The notes beneath the pieces are model-generated. The model had not been told where the DNA came from. It saw only the letters and a program-made list of their open reading frames with translations, and searched no databases. A stretch of DNA of 64,000 bases from Rhizobium sp. Q54. Its GTDB lineage: Bacteria > Pseudomonadota > Alphaproteobacteria > Rhizobiales > Xanthobacteraceae. The position numbers were made by a program, and so were the translations under genes. Positions 40,052 to 48,936 of the stretch are shown here, piece after piece (the first letter of the stretch is position 1; each line of letters starts with the position of its first letter). The stretch lies in the NCBI GenBank assembly GCA_945907045.1, contig CAMDSH010000004.1, positions 62,001 to 126,000 on the forward strand, written 5' to 3'.

Positions 40052-41311
40052 TCATCGGCCAATGTATTCCATGATGTAAAGCCCAGCGTTGTAGTCGGTG
40101 CAGTACACAAGCCCATTCCGGTCGACGAATACGTCGGTGGACTGCACGACGCGCGCGCGATTGGGCCGATGATCGACCAGCCGGGCCGGCTGCGGCGGCA
40201 CCAGCGCGCCGACTTCGACGGGATGAAATTGATCGCGGATATCGAAAACGCGCACCCCGGCGTTCTGATAAGTGGCGAAAATCAGGTCCGAGCTTACGAA
40301 ACTGTCGGGGCGGTTCTCATGAATGTTGTGTGGGCCGAAATGCCCTCCCTTGGCCACGTAGTCGTGCTCGCCGGGTGTGGGCAACGTCGCGATGCTCACG
40401 GAGTTCGTGGGCACGCGAATATCGAAAACCCAAATCAGTTTGAGCCCGTCTTCCTGATGATCGAGCACGGCTTCGTCGAGCACGATGAGCAAATCCCGAT
40501 CGGGAAGCGGCAGGCAATTATGCGTGCCGCCGCCAAACGGCGGCGACCAGTTGCGGTGGGTGATTAATTTTGGGGCAGCGCGGTCGGCGACGTCGATCAT
40601 CACCAGCCCGGCATCGCGCCACGCCGCGTATGCGGTATCACCGTTGATGATGGCGTGATGCAATCCATAACGGCTGGTTGGCGGCCAGGTGATTTGCTCG
40701 CCGGATGCCTGGTTCATGCCGGGCAGCCAATAGCGCCCGGCTTCGCGTGGATTGGCCGGATTGGCCATGTCGATAGTGATGAAGATGTAGTCGGTGAAGC
40801 CGTCGATCAGCGCGGATGCGTAGGCCCAGCGCCCGCCCGTGTACCAGACGCGATGAATGCCGCCGCCTTCGACACTCATGAAGCCGATGCGGCGCGGTGC
40901 CGCAGGCTGCGAAATATCGTAGACCGCGAGACCGGCGGTCCAGTCGCGGGCCGTGTTTTTCGGCGCAGCGGCGGTGCCGACAACTTTGCCGAGTTGCCCG
41001 CGATAATAAGCGTGCTCGTCGGCGAATTCGGCGGCGGCGAACATGTCCTTGGCGTTGATCACCAGCAGCAGATTTTCGTGCGTTTGGAGGTGAATGTTCC
41101 AGGTGCCGGGCGGCGCGGCGATGTAATTCACTGCGCGTGGATTGCGCGGATCGCGCACGTCGATGACGCTAAAGCCCTTCGAGAACATATGGCCGATAAA
41201 AGCGTGGCCATTCTCGACCATGATCTGCACGCCGTCGGGCCGTCCGCCCTGATCGGAATAACCGATGAGACGCATATTGCGCGCATGATCGGGTTTCGGA
41301 AGGTCGCTCAT
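40052..41311 (-). CDS. LVIVD-repeat beta-propeller-like protein of unknown function
   Basis: 419 aa; NGHAFIGHMFSKGFSVIDVRDPRNPRAVNYIAAPPGTWNIHLQTHENLLLVINAKDMFAAAEF; repeated VYDISQPAAPR / VFDIRDQFHPVEVG units. Confidence 0.78.
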   Translation of the reverse strand: MSDLPKPDHARNMRLIGYSDQGGRPDGVQIMVENGHAFIGHMFSKGFSVIDVRDPRNPRAVNYIAAPPGTWNIHLQTHENLLLVINAKDMFAAAEFADEHAYYRGQLGKVVGTAAAPKNTARDWTAGLAVYDISQPAAPRRIGFMSVEGGGIHRVWYTGGRWAYASALIDGFTDYIFITIDMANPANPREAGRYWLPGMNQASGEQITWPPTSRYGLHHAIINGDTAYAAWRDAGLVMIDVADRAAPKLITHRNWSPPFGGGTHNCLPLPDRDLLIVLDEAVLDHQEDGLKLIWVFDIRVPTNSVSIATLPTPGEHDYVAKGGHFGPHNIHENRPDSFVSSDLIFATYQNAGVRVFDIRDQFHPVEVGALVPPQPARLVDHRPNRARVVQSTDVFVDRNGLVYCTDYNAGLYIMEYIGR

Positions 41312-42540
41312 TCGTAAGCTTTCAGGAAATCCGGCACCGCGATCCAGTCCATCATGGCGCGGTAGTCCTGCAACAGCAGGTGCATGTCGCGGTCTTCCTT
41401 CGTCTGCAAATTGACGCCCATGTGAGTGCCGAGCTTGCGCGCATGCAGCACGATCTTCTCGCCAATCGGCTGGCGGATGCGGTTGTATTCGCTGAGAGCT
41501 TTGTCGATGTCATCGTGATCGCGCAACGCGGCGGCGAGCGCTTGCGCGTCGGTACCGGCTTTCGAGACACCGAAGCCCATGTGCGGGCGTGCATTCGAAG
41601 CCGCATCTCCGACCAGTGCGACGCGGCCATGCACAATCGACGGCGCGATAAAATCGTAGATCGGCGTGAAGAACGGTTGATCGATGGCGTTAAGGCAATC
41701 GAGCAATGCGGGCGGCAACTCGGCTTCGGCGTCAGCACGCATCTGCGCGATCAAGTTTTTTCGAATGAGCGGCGGCGGCACCGAATGTTCGTGCTGCTGT
41801 CCGTTCTCGTCGATGCACATTTCCTTGAGCAGCGCGGCGTCGGCGACGCGATACCAGATGAAATTGAATCGCCGGTGGCCGGGCCGCAAATCGTTGTTAA
41901 AGCCGGAAATCGGATAGCAGATGATCTCCTGCCGCTCCGGTAAGTAGAAGGAGAAATACGGAAACACAGTTTTCAACGCGAGCGGCGACAAATCGGATTC
42001 GTTCGGCGCGCCACGCCAGATGTAATAACCGGCATAGATCGGCTGTACGTCAGGCGCGATTTGCGCGCGCACGCCGGAGCGCAAGCCGTCGCCGCCGATC
42101 AGCAGGTCGGCTTCTTCGACGCGGCCTTTGGAAAAATGGACGCGCACGCCGCTGCCATCCTGCTCGAGGCGCTCGAAGTTGCAGCCAAGATGGTAATGCG
42201 CGGGGTCGATGGTTTCGCGCAGCAGGCGCTGCAGCCGGTCCCATGACGTGAGGATTTGCGGAAGGTGCTTTTCGCCAATGACGCGGCCCTTGCGGTCGAT
42301 GGCGATGCGTCTTTCAACCGTAATGCCGAGGTCCTGCGTGCCGGCACCACTCGCTTCCAGCGCCTGCAGCAGTTCGGGATGCGTGGTGATGCCGGCGCCG
42401 CGGCCGACCAGTTCGACGCTTGAGCGCTCGAACACGTCCACCTGCCAGCCGATCTGGCGCAGGAATGCCGCGGTGAAAAGACCGGACATCGAGCCGCCGA
42501 TCACGACCGCGCGGCGGCCGTTCGATTTTCCCGTTGTCAA
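41308..42540 (-). CDS. FAD-dependent monooxygenase, 2,6-dihydroxypyridine 3-hydroxylase-like (copy 2)
   Basis: 410 aa; VIGGSMSGLFTAAFLRQIGWQVDVFERSSVELVGRGAGITTHPELLQALE, IYAGYYIWRG, HGRVALVGDAASNARPHMGFGVSKAGTDAQALA. Confidence 0.9.
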   Translation of the reverse strand: MTTGKSNGRRAVVIGGSMSGLFTAAFLRQIGWQVDVFERSSVELVGRGAGITTHPELLQALEASGAGTQDLGITVERRIAIDRKGRVIGEKHLPQILTSWDRLQRLLRETIDPAHYHLGCNFERLEQDGSGVRVHFSKGRVEEADLLIGGDGLRSGVRAQIAPDVQPIYAGYYIWRGAPNESDLSPLALKTVFPYFSFYLPERQEIICYPISGFNNDLRPGHRRFNFIWYRVADAALLKEMCIDENGQQHEHSVPPPLIRKNLIAQMRADAEAELPPALLDCLNAIDQPFFTPIYDFIAPSIVHGRVALVGDAASNARPHMGFGVSKAGTDAQALAAALRDHDDIDKALSEYNRIRQPIGEKIVLHARKLGTHMGVNLQTKEDRDMHLLLQDYRAMMDWIAVPDFLKAYE

Positions 42541-42655
42541 AGAATTCCCCCGGCAGGCGCAAGCGCGGGGATGATTGTCGGCTCAGCTATGCGCGTCAAG
42601 CGCTGGTGGCGTACGGCGTCCCGTGCCACGACAGCGCCGCAGGAGCAGCGCAGCA

Positions 42656-43489
42656 ATGAGCGGAACGGCTTACGCGATCGCCTCGATGGCTTTTTTCGGT
42701 CTGGTGGACTTCGCGCTCAAGCGCGCGTCCGACATGGGCGTGAAGCCGCATCATTCGATCATGGTGCAGGGCTGGACCTTCTCGACCTCGATGATGACCT
42801 ATGCGCTGCTGACGGGAACGCTCGTTCCGGTACCTGCCGCGTTGTGGGGTTCGGCCGCGGGGCTGTTCATGCTGATCGGCTACACGGCGTTCGTGCGCAG
42901 CCTGACCGGCGAGCCGGTGAGCATCCAGGCGCCGGTGTTCCGGCTCAATTTCATCGTCACAGTTGTTATCGCCATCGTGTGGCTCGGCGAGGCGCTTACG
43001 CTCTACAAAATCCTCGCGCTTGCGTTCGCGCTGGCCGCCGTGTGGCTGCTGCTCGGCGGCGCGCGGGTTCCGATTACGCGGCGCGCGTTGATCTACGTTT
43101 TCATCGCGACGGTCTCGGTCGGCCTCGGCAACATCTTGCACAAGGTCGGATTGCAGCAGGGTGTCGTGCCGGAAACGATGGCGGTGGCGCAGGCCGCTGT
43201 TTTTGTCACGCTCGCCACGTTGCAGACGTTCTGGCTGGAAGGACGCATCGCACCGCCGAAAGCGGCGTTCCGTTTTCCGCCGGTTGCGGCGCTGCTGCTG
43301 GTGGGTGCCTTCGTGTGTCTGCTGAACGGCTTGTCCAAAGGCGAGGCAAGCGTTCTGGTGCCGATCTCGCAGATGGGCTTCATCATCACCGCCGCGCTCG
43401 GTGTCGCCGTGCTAGGCGAGCGCCTCACCGCCCGCAAGCTCATTGGACTACTGGCGGCTTTCGCGGCGCTGGCGGTGTTCGCGCTCTAG
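42656..43489 (+). CDS. EamA/DMT superfamily transporter
   Basis: Start MSGTAYAIASMAFFGLVDFALKRASDMGVKPHHS; two-fold repeated multi-TM. Confidence 0.85.
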   Translation: MSGTAYAIASMAFFGLVDFALKRASDMGVKPHHSIMVQGWTFSTSMMTYALLTGTLVPVPAALWGSAAGLFMLIGYTAFVRSLTGEPVSIQAPVFRLNFIVTVVIAIVWLGEALTLYKILALAFALAAVWLLLGGARVPITRRALIYVFIATVSVGLGNILHKVGLQQGVVPETMAVAQAAVFVTLATLQTFWLEGRIAPPKAAFRFPPVAALLLVGAFVCLLNGLSKGEASVLVPISQMGFIITAALGVAVLGERLTARKLIGLLAAFAALAVFAL

Positions 43490-45243
43490 CGTTTCTTCGG
43501 CGGGATCACCGGCAGCAAAACGTAAGGCGCGCGGCGGTCGCCAAAGTGCAATGTCGTCTCGCCGCCGAACTCATCCATCGGGCGGTCTTTCGGATCGTTG
43601 TGCAAAAACGGCCCGCAGCCTTTGAGTTCATTCTTGAAGTTGGAGAGCTTACCGCCGCTGCCGCCGCCATATTCATAATCCTTGCCGCGCACCGATACGG
43701 CCACGCGATAGCCCTTCGACACGACGATGGAAGACGGCCACAACTCGATGTCGAGTTCGACGACTTCGCCCTTTTTCAGCGGCTGCTTCTGGTCGTGCGT
43801 GTGATAGGGCCGGTACGGCGTTGACAGTTTCTTGTCGAGCTTGCGGTGCGAGGCGCGCAGCCAACCCTGCGCGATGGGCGTGTGCGGGTCGATCGCGCCC
43901 TGGAACACGATCTCCTTCATGTCGCCGGAGAACACGCGCAGCACAATGAACAGATCGGCGTCCCTGGTGGAGGACGAGACGAATAATTTCAGCGCCGACG
44001 GCCCGGTGATCTCGGTTTCCTTTTCCATCGGCGCGGTGAGGAAGGTGAGCCCGTCGCCCATCGCCTCGAACTTCAGCTTGGCGGCTTTTGAGGATTTCTT
44101 GCCGCTCAGCACCATGCTGACGGGATCGAGATAAAATTTCGTCCACTTGGTGCGCTTGAGCGGCCATTCGCTTTCCGCGCGCGGAACGAATTTCTCGCCC
44201 GGATGGCGCACCTGCAACAGAACCTTCGGCTGCTTCTCCCATCCGGCTTTCTTGCCGTGCAGGAAATAATCGAAGAAGCGAAGCTGCTGCTCGCGGCCAT
44301 AGTCGGTGTAGAAATGAGTCCAGTGCTCGATGCCGTGCGCTTCAAGCCATTTTTGTTTCGAGGCGGCGCGCACGAAGCCTTCGAAATTGCCGCGCGGGTG
44401 CAAACCCTGTCCACCCCAGTTGGCGGCGGTGAACAGCGGCACTGTTACCTTCGACCACACGGCGGCGCGTGCCTTGTGATAATCGTCGTCAAGCGGATGC
44501 GCGCGGATAGCGTTGCCGAAATCAGTGCGGTTCTTCGCCAATTCGCTGTCGGATAAAAGTTCCGGGCCGCACACCAGTTCGCCGTGCACGCGCGAACGCT
44601 TGCCGCGCTCGCCGCAGCCGTATTGCACGGTCTTCACCTGCATGTCGTACCAGTTTTCCCAGAACGTGCAGACGATGCCGCCGTGGTGCGTCATGTCGCG
44701 ATACCAGTCGGCGGCGCCTTCCCAGATGCACATGGCGGCGAGGTGCGGCGGCTGCAGTGAAGCAACGTGCCACTGGTTGATGCCGTAATAGGAAATGCCG
44801 TTCAGGCCGACTTTGCCGTTCGACCAGTGCTGCACGCCGGCCCATTCGATGCAGTCGTAAAAATCTTTCGTCTCGCGCGGCGAGAAATGATCGATAAATC
44901 CGGGCGAGCATCCCGCGCCGCGCGAATCCACGCGCACGCAGACGTAATCGTGCGGCACCCATTTTTCCGGATCGACGACTTCCCAGCTTTGATAAAGATT
45001 GCTCGATCCTGCGGTGACATCGGGATGCTTTGTCGCCATGCGCTCCCACGCGCTCGGGTAGCCGTCCTGAAAGGCGAGACCCTTGGCGTAGGGCCCGTAG
45101 CTGAGGATGCCGGGATATTTTCCCTCTTTCACAGGGCGAAAAATGTCGGCGCGGAGGACGACGCCGTCGTCCATCTTGATCGGGATATCCCAATCGACGT
45201 GCATTCCGTCGCGGGTTTCGGTCCGCTGTTGCAGCGAAGACAT
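43486..45243 (-). CDS. CocE/NonD family (X-Pro dipeptidyl-peptidase-like) hydrolase
   Basis: 585 aa; MDDGVVLRADIFRPVKEGKYPGILSYGPYAKG, CVRVDSRGAGCSPGF, VGLNGISYYGINQWHVASLQPPHLAAMCIWEGAADWYRD. Confidence 0.9.
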   Translation of the reverse strand: MSSLQQRTETRDGMHVDWDIPIKMDDGVVLRADIFRPVKEGKYPGILSYGPYAKGLAFQDGYPSAWERMATKHPDVTAGSSNLYQSWEVVDPEKWVPHDYVCVRVDSRGAGCSPGFIDHFSPRETKDFYDCIEWAGVQHWSNGKVGLNGISYYGINQWHVASLQPPHLAAMCIWEGAADWYRDMTHHGGIVCTFWENWYDMQVKTVQYGCGERGKRSRVHGELVCGPELLSDSELAKNRTDFGNAIRAHPLDDDYHKARAAVWSKVTVPLFTAANWGGQGLHPRGNFEGFVRAASKQKWLEAHGIEHWTHFYTDYGREQQLRFFDYFLHGKKAGWEKQPKVLLQVRHPGEKFVPRAESEWPLKRTKWTKFYLDPVSMVLSGKKSSKAAKLKFEAMGDGLTFLTAPMEKETEITGPSALKLFVSSSTRDADLFIVLRVFSGDMKEIVFQGAIDPHTPIAQGWLRASHRKLDKKLSTPYRPYHTHDQKQPLKKGEVVELDIELWPSSIVVSKGYRVAVSVRGKDYEYGGGSGGKLSNFKNELKGCGPFLHNDPKDRPMDEFGGETTLHFGDRRAPYVLLPVIPPKKR

Positions 45244-45260
45244 CTCGCCTCCCAGTTGGG

Positions 45261-46190
45261 CTAGCGCGGCTTTGCGCGCGCTTTGCCCCGCTTAAATCCT
45301 GCCATCGCTTCGAGCACGGCGCAAACCGATGCGGTGTCTTCTTCGGCGTATTTGCCCGCCAATGCCTTTTCGTAAATCGGTTTGGTTGCGGTCAGCAGCG
45401 GCGTCGGCACGCCTATTTTTTTCGCGAAATCTCCGATCACCTGCATGTCTTTTTGCCAGACGGAGACTTTCATCGTCACGCCGGTGTAGTCGTTCTTCAC
45501 CATCTTCGCCCCGCGCAATTCGAAGATGCGCGATGTGCCGACGCCGGCGCTGATGAGATCGTAGATCATCTGCGGATCAAGGCCGGACTTCATGCCGAGC
45601 ACCATCGCTTCGGCGCTGGCGACGTTGTGGATTGCGACCAGCAGATTGGCGACGTATTTCATCCGGCTGCCGTTGCCGAAGGCGCCGAGATCATAAGAGG
45701 CGCGGCCGAAATCCTTGAACAGCGGGCGCAGCTTCGCGATGCTGCGGCGATCTCCGCTGGCATAGAAAACAAGGTCTTTCGTTTTGGCCTGCGCGCCGGT
45801 GCCGCTCACCGGGGCATCGAGCATCACGTGCCCGGCTTTTTGTAGAATGCGTTCGGCGCTTTCCTTATCCTCAAGCGTGAAGGTGCTCATCTCGACAATG
45901 ACGCGGCGCGGCAGCTTCGCCTTCGCAATGGCGCGCACGGTAGCGTCGAGCGCTTTTGGCTTCGGCAGGCTGGTGATGATGGTGGGCACCATTGCAGCAA
46001 GTTCCGCGGCGCTGCCGGCGATCTCGACGCCCGCGCGCCTGGCTTGTTTGCAGGCAGCGGCGCTCATGTCGTATCCAGCGACGTGCCATCCGGCTTCACT
46101 GAGATTTTTCGCGAACGCGCCGCCCATAATGCCGAGGCCGATGATGCCGACGCGGCCTTTGCTGCGTTTTTTGTTTGGTTTTTTGCTCAT
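45261..46190 (-). CDS. NAD(P)-dependent oxidoreductase, 3-hydroxyisobutyrate dehydrogenase family
   Basis: Start MSKKPNKKRSKGRVGIIGLGIMGGAFAKNLSEAGWHVAGYD; LDAPVSGTGAQAKTKDLVFYASG; GNGSRMKYVANLLVAIHNVASAEAM. Confidence 0.9.
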   Translation of the reverse strand: MSKKPNKKRSKGRVGIIGLGIMGGAFAKNLSEAGWHVAGYDMSAAACKQARRAGVEIAGSAAELAAMVPTIITSLPKPKALDATVRAIAKAKLPRRVIVEMSTFTLEDKESAERILQKAGHVMLDAPVSGTGAQAKTKDLVFYASGDRRSIAKLRPLFKDFGRASYDLGAFGNGSRMKYVANLLVAIHNVASAEAMVLGMKSGLDPQMIYDLISAGVGTSRIFELRGAKMVKNDYTGVTMKVSVWQKDMQVIGDFAKKIGVPTPLLTATKPIYEKALAGKYAEEDTASVCAVLEAMAGFKRGKARAKPR

Positions 46191-46323
46191 GCTTTTTGCC
46201 CGGGTCTTGCGAGGAGTGGGATGATGGGACGCATATCGTAACACGCGCCGCCGCGCCGACAAATCAGCGGACGCGGCCGCGGGCGGCATGCTATGATTGG
46301 CCGAAATGAGGATCGAGGGCGTC

Positions 46324-46857
46324 ATGCGTCGTACCGCTTTAATCGCGGCCTGGGTTGCGCTCCTGGCGTTCGGCGCGCAGGCAGAAGAGCGCTGGACCTA
46401 TTTCAGCATTCCGGGCGCGGATTTTGTCGTCACGATGCCGGGCTCGCCGAAGGCGGTGAGCGATACGACGGACCCCAAGGGCGTGGTCGCCAAGATTTAC
46501 CTCTCCGAGACCGAGGAGAGGGGCTACGTCTCTGACTACGCGTTTTTTCCGCGCGGCGTCATTCCCGATACGGTGACCCCCGAACAGTTCATCGAGCACG
46601 GCCTGCGCAATGGCGTGGCGAAGGATCTCAAAATTCTGAGCGAGCGAAAATTCAAGTTTGCCAATGCGTCGGCGGCCGAATTTGTCGCCGAGAAAAGCGG
46701 CGTCAAGCCGGCCATCCTCAAGGTGCGGATGTACGCGCGCCGCGACGATGACGGCAATTTGCGCGTCTATCAAAGCACCGTAGGCGGCCCTCCGGGCTCC
46801 GAGAACAGCGCGGATTCGCTCCGTTTTCTGGATTCCTTTAAGTTAGTTCCGAAGTAA
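46324..46857 (+). CDS. Secreted protein of unknown function
   Basis: Start MRRTALIAAWVALLAFGAQAEE; ERWTYFSIPGADFVVTMPGSPKAVSDTTDPKG. Confidence 0.75.
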   Translation: MRRTALIAAWVALLAFGAQAEERWTYFSIPGADFVVTMPGSPKAVSDTTDPKGVVAKIYLSETEERGYVSDYAFFPRGVIPDTVTPEQFIEHGLRNGVAKDLKILSERKFKFANASAAEFVAEKSGVKPAILKVRMYARRDDDGNLRVYQSTVGGPPGSENSADSLRFLDSFKLVPK

Positions 46858-46868
46858 CGGGGACCGCC

Positions 46869-47756
46869 ATGCAGATCGGAATTGCCGGCGTTGGCCGGAT
46901 GGGCGCGGCGATCGCGGAGCGGCTGATGGAAGTCGGCCACCAGGTCACGGTCTGGAACCGTTCGGCGGAGAAGACCAAGCCGCTGGCCGCCGCGGGTGCC
47001 AAGGTTGCCGCCACGCCGGGCGAACTCGCTCGTGCATGCGAGGCGATCATCACTATCCTCACCGATCCCGCCGCCATCGATACGGTTTTCGGCGGTTCGT
47101 CCGGTCTGCTGTCCGTTGACGTGAAGGGCAAGCTGTTCATCGAGATGAGCACCGTGCAGCCCACGGTCATCACCGTGCTCGCTGAAAAAGTGCGCGCCAA
47201 AGGCGGCGTCTTCGTCGAGTGCCCGGTCGGCGGCACCATCGGTCCCGCGCGTCAGGGCAAGCTGTTCGGCCTGATGGGCGCCGAGCCCGCCGACGCCGCG
47301 CGCGCCAGGCCGATCCTCGATCAGATGTGCCGGCGCGTGGAGCACTGCGGGCCGGTCGGTTCCGGCGCGGTGATGAAGCTTGCGATCAATCTGCCGCTGA
47401 TGATTTCCTGGCAGGCCTATGGCGAAGCCTTCGCGCTCTGCCGCAGTCTCGGCTTCGACGGCAAGCGCCTGATGGATCTGTTCACCGACACCTCCGGCGC
47501 CAACAACGCGCTGAAAAACCGCGCGCCGATGATTGCAGCATTGTTCGATGGCGGCGATCCGGGACCGGTTACATTCGATATCGATTCCGCCCGCAAGGAT
47601 TTGCGCAGTATGGTGGCGGAAGGAAAAGCTCGCGGCGTTGAGCTGCCACTCATTGAACGCACCTTGGCGAGTTTTGATGAAGCCAGCCGCAACGGCCTTG
47701 GTGCGCGCGACGGATCGAACGTCGCTGTCTACTGGGCCACCCGCAAAAAATCCTGA
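46869..47756 (+). CDS. NAD(P)-dependent oxidoreductase, 3-hydroxyisobutyrate dehydrogenase family
   Basis: 295 aa; MQIGIAGVGRMGAAIAERLMEVGHQVTVWNRSAEK; FVECPVGGTIGPARQGKLFGLMGA; GSGAVMKLAINLPLMISWQAYGEA. Confidence 0.92.
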   Translation: MQIGIAGVGRMGAAIAERLMEVGHQVTVWNRSAEKTKPLAAAGAKVAATPGELARACEAIITILTDPAAIDTVFGGSSGLLSVDVKGKLFIEMSTVQPTVITVLAEKVRAKGGVFVECPVGGTIGPARQGKLFGLMGAEPADAARARPILDQMCRRVEHCGPVGSGAVMKLAINLPLMISWQAYGEAFALCRSLGFDGKRLMDLFTDTSGANNALKNRAPMIAALFDGGDPGPVTFDIDSARKDLRSMVAEGKARGVELPLIERTLASFDEASRNGLGARDGSNVAVYWATRKKS

Positions 47757-47793
47757 ACATGATATCCTAATCCTGGAAAATCTGGAGCCGATA

Positions 47794-48234
47794 ATGTCCG
47801 TCACACTCGTTCAAGCCACCGCCATCGTCGATGCCGCGCTCAAAAAAGCGCGCGATGCCAAGCAAATGCCGCAGACCGTAGTCGTTCTCGATCCCGGCGG
47901 GCACGTCGTTTGCGCCAAACGCGAAGACAATTCCGGCATTATCCGTTTCGAGATTGCTGTCGGCAAAGCCTATGGTGCGCTTGGCATGGGCTGGGGCTCG
48001 CGCACGATGATGGAACGTGCGGCACAGAACCCGAACTTTCTCACCGCCATTGTGGCGGCGAGCGGCGGGCGCATGGTTCCCAATCCGGCGGGCGTGCTGA
48101 TCCGCGATGCGGGCAACAAAGTGCTCGGCGCGGTCGGCGTTTCCGGCGACACCGGCGACAACGACGAAATCATCGCGATTGCCGGCATTGAAGCGGCGGG
48201 GCTGAAGGCCGATCCGGGCGGCGCGAAGAAATAG
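47794..48234 (+). CDS. GlcG/HbpS family heme-binding-like protein
   Basis: Start MSVTLVQATAIVDAALKKARDAKQMPQTVVVLDPGGHVVCAKREDNSGIIRFEIAVGKAYGALGMG...GVSGDTGDNDEIIAIAGIEAAGL. Confidence 0.88.
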   Translation: MSVTLVQATAIVDAALKKARDAKQMPQTVVVLDPGGHVVCAKREDNSGIIRFEIAVGKAYGALGMGWGSRTMMERAAQNPNFLTAIVAASGGRMVPNPAGVLIRDAGNKVLGAVGVSGDTGDNDEIIAIAGIEAAGLKADPGGAKK

Positions 48235-48275
48235 CTGCAAGAAATAGTCGCAGAAAATATTCGGAGGAAACAACA

Positions 48276-48929
48276 ATGAAATTCTTTTCGTTCTGGCGCT
48301 CGCTGGCGGCCTATCGCGTGCGTATCGCGCTCAATCTGAAAAACATCACGCCGTCCGAAATCATCATCGTCGATCTGATGAAGGGACATCAGCGCGATCC
48401 GAAATTCCGCGCGGTCAATCCGATGATGGCGCTGCCTGCGCTGATCGACGGCGACGGCCCGGTGCTCTACGAGTCGCTCGCGATCCTGGAATACATCGAC
48501 GAGACACATCCGAAGCCGCCGCTGCTTCCCTCCGATCCGCGCGGGCGTGCGCGGGCGCGCGGGCTGGCGCAGATCGTCGCCTGCGATTCGCACCCGCTGG
48601 TAGTGCCGCGCGTGCGCGAATATCTGGAAAAGGAATTCAACATCGCGGAGCCGGAGCGAATGAAATGGTGCCGGCACTGGATCGCCACCGCGCTCGGCGC
48701 GCTGGAGGAGCATCTTGCGAACGAGAAGGAAACCGGGCGCTACTGCCATGGCGACAACGTCACCATCGCCGATCTTTGCCTGGTCAGTCAGGCGGCGGGC
48801 GCGAAATTCTTCCAGGTCGATACCGGGCCCTATCCGACGGTGATGCGCATCGCGGACGAGTGCAACAAGATCGAGGCGTTCGCGAAGGCGCATCCGCTCA
48901 AGCAGCCGGGCGCGCCCGCGTCCACCTGA
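48276..48929 (+). CDS. maiA: Maleylacetoacetate isomerase-like glutathione S-transferase
   Basis: 217 aa; FFSFWRSLAAYRVRIALNLKNI, VNPMMALPALIDGDGPVLYESLAILEYIDETHPKPPLLP, GNVTIADLCLVSQ-type C-terminal segment (GDNVTIADLCLVSQAAGAKFF). Confidence 0.85.
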   Translation: MKFFSFWRSLAAYRVRIALNLKNITPSEIIIVDLMKGHQRDPKFRAVNPMMALPALIDGDGPVLYESLAILEYIDETHPKPPLLPSDPRGRARARGLAQIVACDSHPLVVPRVREYLEKEFNIAEPERMKWCRHWIATALGALEEHLANEKETGRYCHGDNVTIADLCLVSQAAGAKFFQVDTGPYPTVMRIADECNKIEAFAKAHPLKQPGAPAST

Positions 48930-48936
48930 ACGCCGC

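Noticed and set aside
42571-43824. 417-aa plus-strand ORF
   Set aside because: Overlaps the EamA transporter in another frame and runs into antisense of the CocE gene; no domain signal.
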